From Pelagophyceae sp. CCMP2097 (lineage: Eukaryota > Sar > Pelagophyceae): a DNA stretch of 41,702 nt. A model generated the notes under the pieces. The model was not told where the DNA came from and did not search any database. It saw nothing but the letters and a program-made list of their open reading frames with translations. The position numbers and the translations under genes were made by a program. Positions 29,525 through 39,220 of this stretch are shown here, piece after piece (position 1 is the stretch's first letter; every line of letters starts with the position of its first letter). The stretch is from NCBI GenBank assembly GCA_026770575.1, contig MU657177.1, forward strand, positions 698,539-740,240. The letters are read 5' to 3'.

Positions 29525-30996
29525 ATGCCGCCGCGCACGAGCATCTCGCGCCGGCGCGAAGCGGTGCGCCCTTGTACGGTTGCTTCTTTGCACATTCCGG
29601 CTTGGTCCGTGGCATGACGCTCGAAATAGGCGCAGTCGGAGTACGACTGCGCAATCTGCCTCTCCGTCCCGGACTTTGAGGTGCGCAGCGTCCTTGCCGT
29701 CGAACGCCGCGCGGCTGACCCCGCGAATCTCTAGGTGCACCAGTGCCGCAACGGCCATCTCTACGTAAGCCCCCTCGAGAGATATGCCTCCCGAGAGCAC
29801 CCCCGCCCCGTTTTCGGCGGTGGGCTGGACGCGTGTGGAAAGGTGCGCAGTGTCACCCCTGTATATATAGTGCGGCACGTGCCTGCGCGAGCACCAGCGG
29901 TCCTCGTCGGCGTGCCCCGTCTGCCGCGTGGCGCTCACCGCCGACCCGATCCGATGCATGGTCGCCGAGCGCCTAATCGCGGAAGTCCCGGGCAACTGCC
30001 GCTTCTGCGTCGCGGCCATGGCGCGAGGCGACATTCGAGCGCACGAGTGAGTTGCTCTCTTGAAACGAGAGTAGACCATCTTGAAACGAGAGTCGTAGAC
30101 TATGCCGTATCGACGACGCTGCTAGGCTCGTCTGCCCGGACCGGCGCGTGGCGTGCGTGGCGGCGGCTGAGGGCTGCCAGTGGACCGGGGGCGCTTCCGA
30201 CGACCGCCTCTCGCACGAGCAGGAGTGTCCGCACGCCATCGCGCACCGCCTCCTCGTGCCTCTGGTGGACGAAATCGCCGTGCTGAAAAAGCAGGTCGCA
30301 TCGCAGACGGAGCTCTCGCTGGACTGTATCTCCGGCCCGCAGGACGGCGACTTGCTCCTGGCGCCGGGCAACGTCTGGCGCGCGAACGGCGAAGGGTCGG
30401 GCGAGGACTCCATTTTTGTGACTGTCGGACTCCCCCAAGCCAGGCTCGCGTCTGGCGCGTGGTACTACGAAGTCGAAATCCTGGCGACGGTCACCTGCCC
30501 GCAGTTCGGATGGGCGCGCGAGGGCTTCCGCGCTGGCGGAGAAAGCGGCTGCGGCGACGACGTTGACTCCTGGGCCATCGACGGAGACAGATTATGCTAT
30601 TGGCACGACGGTGCGGAAGAAGTCTCCATTGGCGAATGGCGCGTCGGCGACGTCGTCAGCTGCCTTTTACATGTCGACGACAACTACGTAGTCTTCCTCC
30701 TCAACGGCGCCGCTGTTTACGCCGTTGAGCTCGATGAGCAGCCCGACGAGCTTCAAGAACCCCGGCGGTCGGCGCCGTTCTACCCGGCCATGTCCATGAC
30801 CAAGGGCTGCGTCCGCGTCAACTTTGGCCAGGACCGGCCCTTTGCCTTTCCAAAGGCGTACCGCAGCACGTTCCATCAAGTGCCAGCAGACTTTCAAAAG
30901 GCCCTCCCGGTCGCCCATTTTCCCGTCTACCCCGAAAGGCGCGGCCTCCGCCGCATCGACGCCCTGGTCGACGAGTCGAGGTACGAGTCGGACTAA
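29525..30996 (+). CDS. RING - TRAF-type zinc finger - SPRY protein (putative E3 ligase)
   Basis: Model: 29525..29563, 29630..29680, 29735..29764, 29871..30046, 30126..30996, 388 residues, in phase. The RING is split over three exons: CAICLSVPDFE, then the 30-nt microexon VHQCRNGHLY, then CGTCLREHQRSSSACPVCR, together a SIAH/TRAF-like RING. A TRAF-type finger follows (CRFCVAAMARGDIRAHE...CVAAAEGCQW...HEQECPHAI). The last exon carries a SPRY domain (GAWYYEVEI, FGWAREGF, FLLNGAAVYAV, VRVNFG). RING-TRAF proteins act as ubiquitin ligases and SPRY domains recruit targets; ligase activity is inferred. Intron 4 holds a 20-bp tandem repeat (ttgaaacgagagt at 30060 and 30081). Its stop lies 81 bp from the convergent zinc-knuckle gene. 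Confidence 0.85.
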
Positions 30997-31077
30997 CTAC
31001 CAAGGGTGCTTCCATGCCGCCGGGGACGAGCAGGAGGTCATTTATGTACTTGGGAGCGTGTATTCGAATCCAACGCC

Positions 31078-32101
31078 CTAATCCTTGGCCTCGTCGTCAT
31101 CGGAGCCCTTCTTCTTCTTGTCGTCCTTTTCGTCGTCGTCGGAGCCCTTCTTGGGAGACTTCTTGTCCTCCTTCTCGGCCTTTTTGCCGTCGTCGTCGGA
31201 CGCGTCGTCCTTGTCGCTTTTCGAAGCCTTTTTCGATTTCTTCGACTCTTTGCGGTCGCTCTCGCTGCCCGACTCGTCGCTCGACTCCTTCTTCTTCTTC
31301 TTCTCCTTTTTGGAAGACTTTTTGCTCTTCTTCGACTTCTTCTTGCGGTCCTCCTCCGAGTCCGAGTCCTCGTCGCTAGAGTACTTTTTCTTCTTCGACT
31401 TTTTCGACTTCTTCGACCGGCGGTCGTCGTAGGAAGAAGACGCCGAGCGCGACCGGGACCGGGACCGGCGGCGGCGACCGCGGTCGCGCGAGTCGTCCGA
31501 GTACGACCGCGCGCGCCGGCCGCGGTCAGAGCCTGGGAGACGATCAGACGCGCGAGGGAGAAGCGATCAGGCGAAAGCACTTTCAAAAAGGCTGCTCCGT
31601 TTGCGGGCGATGCACCTCCGTCGCGGTAGTTGCCATCGCCGCCGCCGTCGAGCTGCGGCCCGCGCCGGCCGCCGTTGTTTTGCCTACAAAGCGCCTTCAA
31701 GAGCCGGATGCGAAACGACACGATGACGATGCAACACTACACAATACAAGACGCACCGGACGGGGCAGTCGCGGCCGAAGTGGCCGACCTTGCCGCACTC
31801 GTAACAGGAGCCGCCGCGGCCTAGTAGTCGGTTGTCTCCAGGCGGCCTCGCGCGCCGTTTGAACTGCTGCGTTTTGCAACGCACCTGCGGTCTCGCCGCC
31901 GTCGTGGGAGAATCGGCAGCCGTCGCCTCTGGTGCACCGGCCGGATTTGAAGTCAAAACAAACCTCGGTTCCGCTCCCGCCGCCGCCGTAGCGATCCCCA
32001 CCGCCGCCCTCCATGCGCTTCGCGCGCTGCGGGCAATCCCGACCGATGTGACCCTCCTCGCCGCACTCGTAGCACGCGCTGCCCCCGCCACGGTCGCCCA
32101 T
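31078..32101 (-). CDS. zinc knuckle - CCCH finger - zinc knuckle protein with SR and Lys/Ser/Asp tail
   Basis: Model: complement(31078..31532, 31616..31683, 31757..31820, 31885..32101), 267 residues, in phase. Introns of 64-83 nt use donors GTGCGT, GTGCGT and GTGCAT. Order: CCHC knuckle CYECGEEGHIGRDC (about residues 10-23), CCCH finger CFDFKSGRCTRGDGCRFSH, second knuckle CYECGKVGHFGRDC, Gly/Asn-rich spacer, an RS segment (RRRSRSRSRSAS), then a long Lys/Ser/Asp tail with DDEKDDKKKKGSDDDE near the end. Single-stranded RNA binding and a splicing or mRNA-processing role are expected from this combination (inference). The two knuckles are near-duplicates on separate exons. Confidence 0.85.
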
Positions 32102-32369
32102 AATGACGCGCGCGCGCGGCCGGCGCTGCAGTCGGCCAAAGAGCGAGGCGGAGATAACACAGAGGTCCGTGCGGAACCGGTCGCCGAAAAGGCCTTTTTG
32201 GCGATAATCTCGTCGAACAAAGGCGAGTCGACACGGACGTCGGAGTGGGACGACGAGGGCCTTGGTACCGACGTCCCTTTTTTTGCTGCCGACGCACCCT
32301 TGCTGCCGACGAGGCCTCGTCTTCAACGGACCGGCCTCGCACAGCTTTTTGGGGGTCGTACGGCTCGTC

Positions 32370-34223
32370 ATGGTCGGGCGATGCGGCGCACGGAGGCTCG
32401 TCCTGCTGCACTGCGCGCTCCTCGCGTGCGCGCTGACGCAGCCCGCCGCGCGCCCGGCGGCGGCGGCGGCGGCGGTGCGCCTCGAGGCCGACGCCGCGCC
32501 GTGGGCGGCGGCGCAGCTGGGAGCTTCCCTGGAGGCTGTGGACGCGGCACGGCCGGTATCCCCAGAGGCAGCACCGTTGACGGCGCCGTGCCTCGAGGCG
32601 GCGGACCTAAATCGGTTCGCCTGCGCGGCGACGGTGTGCGGGTCGGCGGTGCGGCGCATTTTGGTCCTCGGCGACGGCGACATGAGCTTCGCCGCCGCTT
32701 TGGCTAACCAACTCGACGAATCCATAAGGCTCGTCGCGACGACGTCCGGACCGGCGCCCGCGGGGATGCCGCATTCTCGAGATTCGGATCCTTGGTCGAA
32801 TCCTCTGGGAGGATTCTCTGGGAGGATCCTCTGGCTGGATCTTCCGTCGGATGCTCTCGTAGGATCCTCCGTCGGAAGGTCCCCTCTGCGCCTCTCTCGC
32901 ACGCCGCAACTTCGATTGCGACGTAGGTTCGAAGACGAGGGCATCTTGCGGGCGCGCTACACGAACGCGAACGCGGCGCTCGATTCACTCGCCTCGAGGC
33001 CGAGCTGCGCCGCGCGGCACGGAATCGACGCGACGACGCTTGAGGGCCTCGGCCTTTTGCCGGCGGACGGCTCGGGCGGCGGCGACGTCGAGAAATTTGA
33101 TCGGGTGATTTTTATGTTCCCGCACGCCCTCGGCAAAACGAACATCGGCCGCAACCGCAATCTACTCAAAGGCGTCTTCGCCGCCGCCGCGTCGAGGGGC
33201 CTCGCACAAAAAGGCGAGGTCTTGATATCGCTGCGCCACGAGCAGGGCGGCGCGGACGCTTTTATGGCCGACGAGTGTAAGCTCGCCTGGGATTCCAGCT
33301 GGCAATGCCAGGTCGCCGCGGCCGAGGCGCACCTCGCGCTCGCGGACCTGCAGACGCTCGACGTCGACGCGCGACGACGCCGCGTCTGGTCCGGGAACAC
33401 CGTCGTGACGTTTCGAGACGGCGGCGTGGTCCGCAGAGGCGAGACGGCGGCGTGGGGGCACCAGAGGCGAGATGCACGCCAAGGGCTCCTCGTGGCCGTA
33501 CGCTGCGGTCGACGGACACATCGCCCTTAGTCTCGAGCACGGCGGCTACGCGTCTCGCGGCCATCGTCCGGGCCTCGACCGCAAATTCGACGCGCGCGAG
33601 CGCGGCCCCCCGCGCGTGCATGCGCGGCACCGCGTCCCTGGCCCCGCACGGGCTCGGCGGGATCCCCGGAAGCGTAGGTCTTCATCCGCGAATGTGATCT
33701 CGGCCCGCGCCGCGTCGCGAGGCCCATCCGTTTTGTCCACGAGCTCCAGCTCGCCGCGCAGCGCGGCGACGGCGCGAACCTCCTCGGGCCGCGCGACTTG
33801 CCGCTCGTCTTGCAAGCCGTACAAGACGTGCGCCCTTTGCCACCTTCGATTTTGCCCGCACTCGACTTGTACGCCTCGCGAGCGACGACGGCAGGCGCTC
33901 GGCGGCGATTCGGGCGACTTGCTCTCCGTCACCTTCGCCGAGTTCTACAACTTTGAGTGCGTGGCCTCGTCCGCGCCCGCTGCGTTGCCGACGCCGACTG
34001 GCGTAGTGACTGGCACGTGCCGACGTACGAAGTTTCGTACGCGTCGCCGAGGCGCGCGCTGACGCGCTCACGCGCCGAGGACCTGCGCGAGCGAGTCGAG
34101 CAATGCCTCTCGGTGGACGTGCGGTTACATGGGACGACGATCCGCAAGCGCGGCCGCGCCGTCTCCAGACCACTCCCCTTCCACCCAGATGCCGGTTTCC
34201 ACCAAGACGCAAACGGCGCATAA
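32370..34223 (+). CDS. FDXACB1-like protein: DUF2431 (BMT5-type) plus C-terminal FDX-ACB domain
   Basis: The ATG at 32370 starts a hydrophobic leader (RRLVLLHCALLACAL), a possible targeting signal. Exon 1 (to 32743) contains ILVLGDGDMSFAAALA, the SAM-binding loop of the rRNA-uridine methyltransferase-like DUF2431 family. Exon 2 begins at 32927; splicing gives VATTFEDEGILRARYTNA. FDRVIFMFPHALGKTNIGRNRNLL follows in conserved form. Later blocks are GGYASRGHRPGLDRKF (about 33540), an exon from 33678 (VFIRECDLGPRRV), AEFYNF ending at 33956, and a last exon 34007..34223 with HVPTYEVSYASP...VDVRL, an FDX-ACB fold as in PheRS. The exon borders between about 33370 and 33677 and between about 33835 and 33900 are unresolved. 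The intron 32744-32926 is 183 nt and itself open. Confidence 0.7.
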
Positions 34224-34932
34224 GCAAACAGCGCCAATCCGGGGAAGCCCCGACGTGCGCACACATAAGAAAGGCACACATAAGAACGACCGCCTGCGTG
34301 TACACACCCACGCTGTCTAAAACTGACTGTGAACAGTTGTTCTTGCTTCAGGCCGCCTGAGTATACTAGTATTATTACCCTTCAGGCTGGTAATCCACCC
34401 TCTTTTAAAATGCAGTCTAGACCCGTGGGAAGGTTTCTCCCCGCGCGCACACTTCGTCGAAACGGCGGCGGCTCGCGACGCCGCAAGTTCAAACTGGCCG
34501 AACATTCGGAGCCGACTCTCCTCGGAACACCCGAATTCGAATTGCGAAGAGAGAGCGACGGCCGAAGGCGGGCCCGGGGCGCGGCGTCGGGCGCGGCGCG
34601 GGTGCTACACCGACGGTGGCGCCCCAATACGGCGCGCCGAGGGGGCACGAGCCGGCAAAGAAGGCTTCTCCGTTGCACGCGCCGCTATGGGTCAGAACAT
34701 ATGATTTCCTATCGAATTCCGAAGCTTTACAAGTTCTCTCGCGCGTCGCGGGCCCGCTGGCTTTCTGAAGAAGCACTAGTGACCAGGTGGCGAAGGAGCG
34801 CGCGCGCGGCCGCGGCGAGCGATAGACCCATCAGGGCTTCTGGCAGCTTCTTTCCCGGGGCCGGGCGCCGGCCGGCGACGACCGGTTGCGCTATCGGTTC
34901 GGGTCGGGCCTTTGCGGCTACGCCTTCGCCGC
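34224..34932. other. intergenic, no supported feature
   Basis: About 700 bp upstream of the zf-PARP gene. It includes a few AT-rich tracts (around 34355-34410), but I find no coding block with domain or splice support. Non-coding 5' exons of the downstream gene are possible. Confidence 0.4.
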
Positions 34933-37644
34933 ATGGCCACCGCGCCCGGTATGCTGGCGACGGCGGACTGCGGCGGCTGCGGCGTGGACCGGTGCATGAA
35001 GTGCTGCGGTTCGCGCGGCGGCCGCCTCGCGGGCCGGATCGGAGAAAACAAGTACTCGGTGCGTTGTTCCGTGGCCCTGCCTCTGGCGGACGCGCGAACC
35101 AGGTGGGCTACACGCCGGACTCGCGGTCCAAGTGCAAGGAGCTGACGTGCCGCGTCCCGCTGAAGAAGCACGAGCTGCGGATCGGGAAAAACGCGCCGTC
35201 CGTCGGCAGGTCAGTGCTTTTGCTCCCGACAGAGCGGCGACCGAATCGGACGCTCGCCGCAGCAGGCAGGCGCGGCGGACGTACTGGTTCCACGTGGAGT
35301 GCCTCTTCTTCAAGACGATGTCGCGGATGACTTACAGCACTAATACGATTACGTCCGCGGCGCACCTCCAAGGCTTCGACGGGCTCCAGCCAGTGGACAA
35401 GGACAAGGTGCTCGCCATCGGGTGCGCGTAGAGTGCTCAGAGGCCGCGTAGGTGGCTGCGTGCATCGCGTTGCACACTGCGAAGCGGCACGAACGCTTCG
35501 CGCTGAACTCGTACCGCATCGACCGCTACTGCGGCAAGCGCCGAGACGCAGAGGCGGACCAGGACTGGTACGCACAGTTCGGCGCCGGTGCGTCGCGTCA
35601 GGCCGCGCGCCGCGTGCGAATGCGCGTTGAGGCGGGTGTGCAGGCGGCCGCGCGCTCGGGCCGCTGCCGGCGCTCGGCGCGCGCGAGGGCGCGCCCAACT
35701 CGCGCGGCCCGCGGCGGCCGCGCGTCTCAAAGCAGCCGTCCGCCGCGGCGCGCGACGGCCACGTCCAGGGGCCGGCGGGCGACGCGGGAGTGGCTGCGGC
35801 GCGGCGGGCGGCGCGGAGCGACGGCGAGTGCAGCACCGCCGACAGCCGCGACGACGACGCCTACGACGGTTACGGCGACGACGAGGGCGACGATGACGAC
35901 GACGAAGACGGCTACGGCGGCTACGACGCGGGGCCCGAGGACCGCGGCGGCTACGAGGAGCGCCGCAACGACGGCGGCGGCTACTCGCGCGCGCCGCCGG
36001 CCGCCGAGGACCGCAGCGGCTATGAAACGTCGCTGGGAGCCAAGGACGACGCGGCGAGGACACACAACGGCGATCCGCACAACGGCTCGCCGCGCCCCGC
36101 GCCGCTGCGGCGGCCAGGCCTCTACGGAGGCGGCGGCGGCGCGGACGACGCTGGGCGGTGGCGGCGCGAGGCCTCCGAGTCGGACCACGTGGTCACCAAC
36201 GGCTCGGCGTCGGCGAACAGTGGCAATCCGCATTCGCCGCGCCCACCCGCGTCCGACGGCGCCGGCGACGCCAGTCGGCCGCCGGCGAAGCGCGCGCGCC
36301 ACGCGGCGTCGCACGCGGCGTCGCACGTGGCACCGTCGCACATTATTGCGTACGGCGCGTCGCCCGCCGGCGGCACGGATGCGCGCACGCTCGGCGCGGC
36401 GCGGCGCGGCGCTGCCGACGACGCGGAGGCTGCGCAGGCACTCTTCAACCTCACGCAGGCCGACCCGCGCGCGCCGCCGCGGCACGCCGAGCCGCGGCAC
36501 GCCGAGCGCCGGCCGCCACACAGGGCCGCGCCCGAGCCGCCCTCCCCGCCCGAGCCGCGCGCCCAGCCCGGCCCGAGGCTGGCCAGCCCCGGTCCTGTGC
36601 CCAGCCCGGGCCACGTGGCCGGCCAGGGCCCCGCGTCCGGCCCGGGCCCCGCGTCCGAGCCGCGGCACGCTGCGCCGTTGCTCGCCGCTCCGCTGCCGCC
36701 GCTGCCGCCGCTGCCGCCGCTGCCGCCGCTGCCGCCGCTGAGGTACGACGACGCGCGGCGCGAGCACACGCGTGAGCCGCCACCGCCGCCCCCGCCCCCG
36801 CCACCGCCGAGGTATAACGACGCGCGGCGCGAGCACGCGCGCCAGCCGCCGCCGCTGTCGCTGGCGCCCTCGCTGGCCCTTCCGCCGCCGTTCCCGCCGC
36901 GTTACAACGGACCGCCGACGCCTGCGGCGCAGCCGACGTCTACGGCGCAGATCACGCCCGTGCTGCGGCCCGCGCCGAGCCCGCCGGCGCGAGGGCGCGG
37001 CCGGCCCGAGGCAGCGGCGACACCGCATGGGCACTGGCGCGGCGGCGCCGGGCGCGGCAGCGCGTGGCGCGGCGGGGCCGAGGCGCGCGGCGGCGGCGTG
37101 GCCGTCGGCGGCGGCAACGCGCACGGGGCGGGCGCAGGCGAGTGGCGCGGCACAGGCGAAGCTCGCGGCGCTGGCGAGGCCGTCGACGCGGGCATCATCG
37201 ACGCTTTGCGCGCGGCGCAGGCGGTCAATGCCGTGCTCAGCCGCGACGTCGACGCGGCGCGTTCCGCGGCGCGGGCGGTCCCGCAAGAGGCGCGGCGGCC
37301 AAGCGTGTCTGTTGAAGAGTTTGCAAAGTGCGTCTCCTGCAGACGCAGCGGCAAGTCGACGGTCTTCCTCCCGTGCTCGCACTTTGCACGCTCCGGCGCC
37401 ATTGAAGAACACAGGGCACGCAAAGGAAAGGTCGGAGACGGGTCGTGAGGCGTCACAAAAGCGCATGCCCTCGCAGTTTGGAGCCCGCCGTGTCGATGCG
37501 GTGCTCGACTGCGTTTTGTAGGCGTGCTGCGACGACTGCGCACACGCCGTGGCGACGAGCGAGGCTGCTGCGTGCCCCATTTGCCTCGCTGGAATCGACA
37601 CGGTCCTCCGCCTCCGCGCGCAGGAGCGGCGCCGGCAGCCCTGA
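34933..37644 (+). CDS. PARP-type zinc finger - long disordered linker - C-terminal RING protein
   Basis: Exons 34933..35058, 35103..35209, 35266..35407 and 35452 onward give MATAPGMLATADCGGCG, then a zf-PARP finger: KYSVGYTPDSRSKCKELTC, ELRIGK, YWFHVECLFF, GFDGLQPVD. Borders between about 35585 and 35850 are unresolved. One frame then runs about 530 codons to 37385: acidic Gly/Tyr-rich, then Pro/Ala/Arg/Gly-rich with PPL repeats and RGG-like stretches. It ends EEFAKCVSCRRSGKSTVFLPCSHF. A last exon 37522..37644 (ACCDDCAHAV...ACPICLAGIDTVL) completes a RING only if the intron uses a GC donor (TTT|GCACGC). zf-PARP fingers bind DNA breaks, so a damage-recruited ligase is a reasonable inference. 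Confidence 0.65.
36688..36740. repeat. 9-bp tandem repeat encoding Leu-Pro-Pro
   Basis: Consecutive ctgccgccg units, about six copies, in frame within the linker of the zf-PARP/RING gene. Likely length-variable. Confidence 0.75.
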
Positions 37645-37808
37645 GCCGCGCCGGAGACCCCGCGCGGCCGAATCACTTGTACACCATGGTAATAGAAACA
37701 TGTTATTAAGAACCTCTCACTTCCGCGGCGGCCGTCAGCCGAAGTGGGGGGCCCCATCGGCGCGCGCCTCCAAGATGCCGCCGCGGGGCGGTTTCGGCGT
37801 CGAGATGG

Positions 37809-38600
37809 TTAGACGTCGACCTCTGGGGGTTCGAGGGCGGGGGGCACGGCGAGAGCCAGTATAGGGGCGTCCTTGATGGGCGTCTTCTCAAAAAACGACT
37901 CTATCTGCATCTCCACGTCCGCCGCCTCCGCACCGTTCTGCCCGCGCAGGCGCTTGAGCACGGTCCAGGCCATGTAGCCGCACATGCCCAGAATGGGGCC
38001 TTGCACGACTATTGCTCCGACGGCGTCGCAGTTCGACGAAGAGATGTGTCCCTCGAACAAAATGGCCACCACAGAAGCGACGACGACCGCGACGGACCGC
38101 CACGTGTCGGAGATGATGTGCGTCAACGCGGACCGGACGTTCAAGCCGCCGTCTGCCTGGATGCTTTCCGGGTCTGTGAAGGTCAATATTGCCATGAACG
38201 CGTCCGGGAACGCGGCGAATAGATACAAATTTAGGCCGTCGAGCAGGAGGTTGGCGCAGCCGAAGATGAGGACTGTTTGCACGGTGACGTCGGCGGCACC
38301 GGGTTCGGCTAGAGCTTGGGAAGCTCCCACGAGGACGTAGACCATCACGGCCACCAGCATGGCCGACGACACCAGCGGCGCGGTGTGCAAGACGCGGTCC
38401 GAGGTGCCCCTGCGCGCGCGTCTGAGAGCGTAAAAGTTGACGACGTACGTGAACGCGTCTACGATCATCGCGGCAGCGTCGCCGAGCAACGAGAGCGAGT
38501 TGGTCGAGTAAGCGAAGATCATCTCGACGATTGCAAACACCAGGAACGAGGAAAAGGCGAAGAAGAGGATGATCTCCGTCTGCCGGGTGAGGATCTGCAT
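37809..38600 (-). CDS. divergent cation diffusion facilitator (CDF) family membrane protein
   Basis: A 263-residue single-exon frame from the ATG at 38600; an upstream exon is possible, since CTAG just before could be an acceptor. Six hydrophobic segments fit the CDF fold. TM2 reads LLGDAAAMIVDAF, where canonical zinc CDFs have D-A-x-H-x-x-x-D, so the metal-binding His is Ala (residue 44). TM5 keeps HIISD (161-165). The loop before TM5 has no His. The cytoplasmic domain typical after TM6 is essentially absent, leaving about 40 residues. Zinc transport is therefore uncertain; it may carry another metal, work only in a heterodimer, or be non-transporting. A canonical CDF lies next to it on the same strand. 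Confidence 0.72.
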   Translation of the reverse strand: MQILTRQTEIILFFAFSSFLVFAIVEMIFAYSTNSLSLLGDAAAMIVDAFTYVVNFYALRRARRGTSDRVLHTAPLVSSAMLVAVMVYVLVGASQALAEPGAADVTVQTVLIFGCANLLLDGLNLYLFAAFPDAFMAILTFTDPESIQADGGLNVRSALTHIISDTWRSVAVVVASVVAILFEGHISSSNCDAVGAIVVQGPILGMCGYMAWTVLKRLRGQNGAEAADVEMQIESFFEKTPIKDAPILALAVPPALEPPEVDV

Positions 38601-39220
38601 CTTGACGGCGCCGAGGAGACGACCTAGCCGCGTTGCGTCTGCGGCGGGCGGCGAGCACTACACCACGTGCAGAGGTATCCACCGGTCTCTGCGCAAGCGC
38701 TCTCACCCGTGCGGACCTGCGGGCGCTGTGGGGTTGCTGGAACGCGCGCGCGCACGCGGTCCTCGCTCCCCGACTAGGCAACCTAAGCGAGAAAAAGATC
38801 CAGTCTGTCCGAAAGTCTGTCTGATTTCAAAAGTCTGGTGCCGCCTTTGTCGCAATACAAGTCCCTAACCCTCGTCAACGCCGCGTGGATGACGGCGCGG
38901 AGCATCGCGACACTTCGAAGACACGGTCCCAGGAACCCTATTGGGCCAGCCCCACCCAGAGTGGATCTAAATAAAGCAAGCACTGGCAAGGAAGCAAGGC
39001 CCTTTCCAAAGGACCTGGTTTGGGTTTGGGTGACCCCCACCAGGGGTCTTACCCCTCCTCACCCAGGGTGCGTCTTGAGCCCGCGAAGTAAAACGACGCT
39101 TTTAGGGACGACGGCCCTCTCGGCTGGCGGCGCATGTTCGTAGTCTCGCGGTGCTTTTGTTGGAGCGCGGTGTTCCCTCGTTTGATCGTTTCGGGCTTTG
39201 CCGCGGTCCGGGATTGCCGC
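38601..39220. other. intergenic between the two CDF genes
   Basis: 620 bp without a supported gene. It may hold an unrecognised 5' exon of the 37809-38600 gene and the 3'UTR of the next. A palindrome-like gacccccaccaggggtc occurs at about 39031-39047. Confidence 0.4.

Noticed and set aside
31006..31629. Leu/Val-rich plus-strand frame that looks like membrane segments
   Set aside because: It is the complement of the Lys/Asp/Ser-rich tail of the zinc-knuckle gene; the hydrophobicity is an artefact.
36688..36740. Possible CRISPR-like or minisatellite array
   Set aside because: Only a 9-bp coding triplet expansion (Leu-Pro-Pro); no spacers, and the host is eukaryotic.
35727..37757. 676-codon minus-strand open frame opposite the zf-PARP/RING gene
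   Set aside because: Arg/Ala repeats produced by the complement of the Pro/Gly-rich linker; the plus strand has the zinc-finger motifs.
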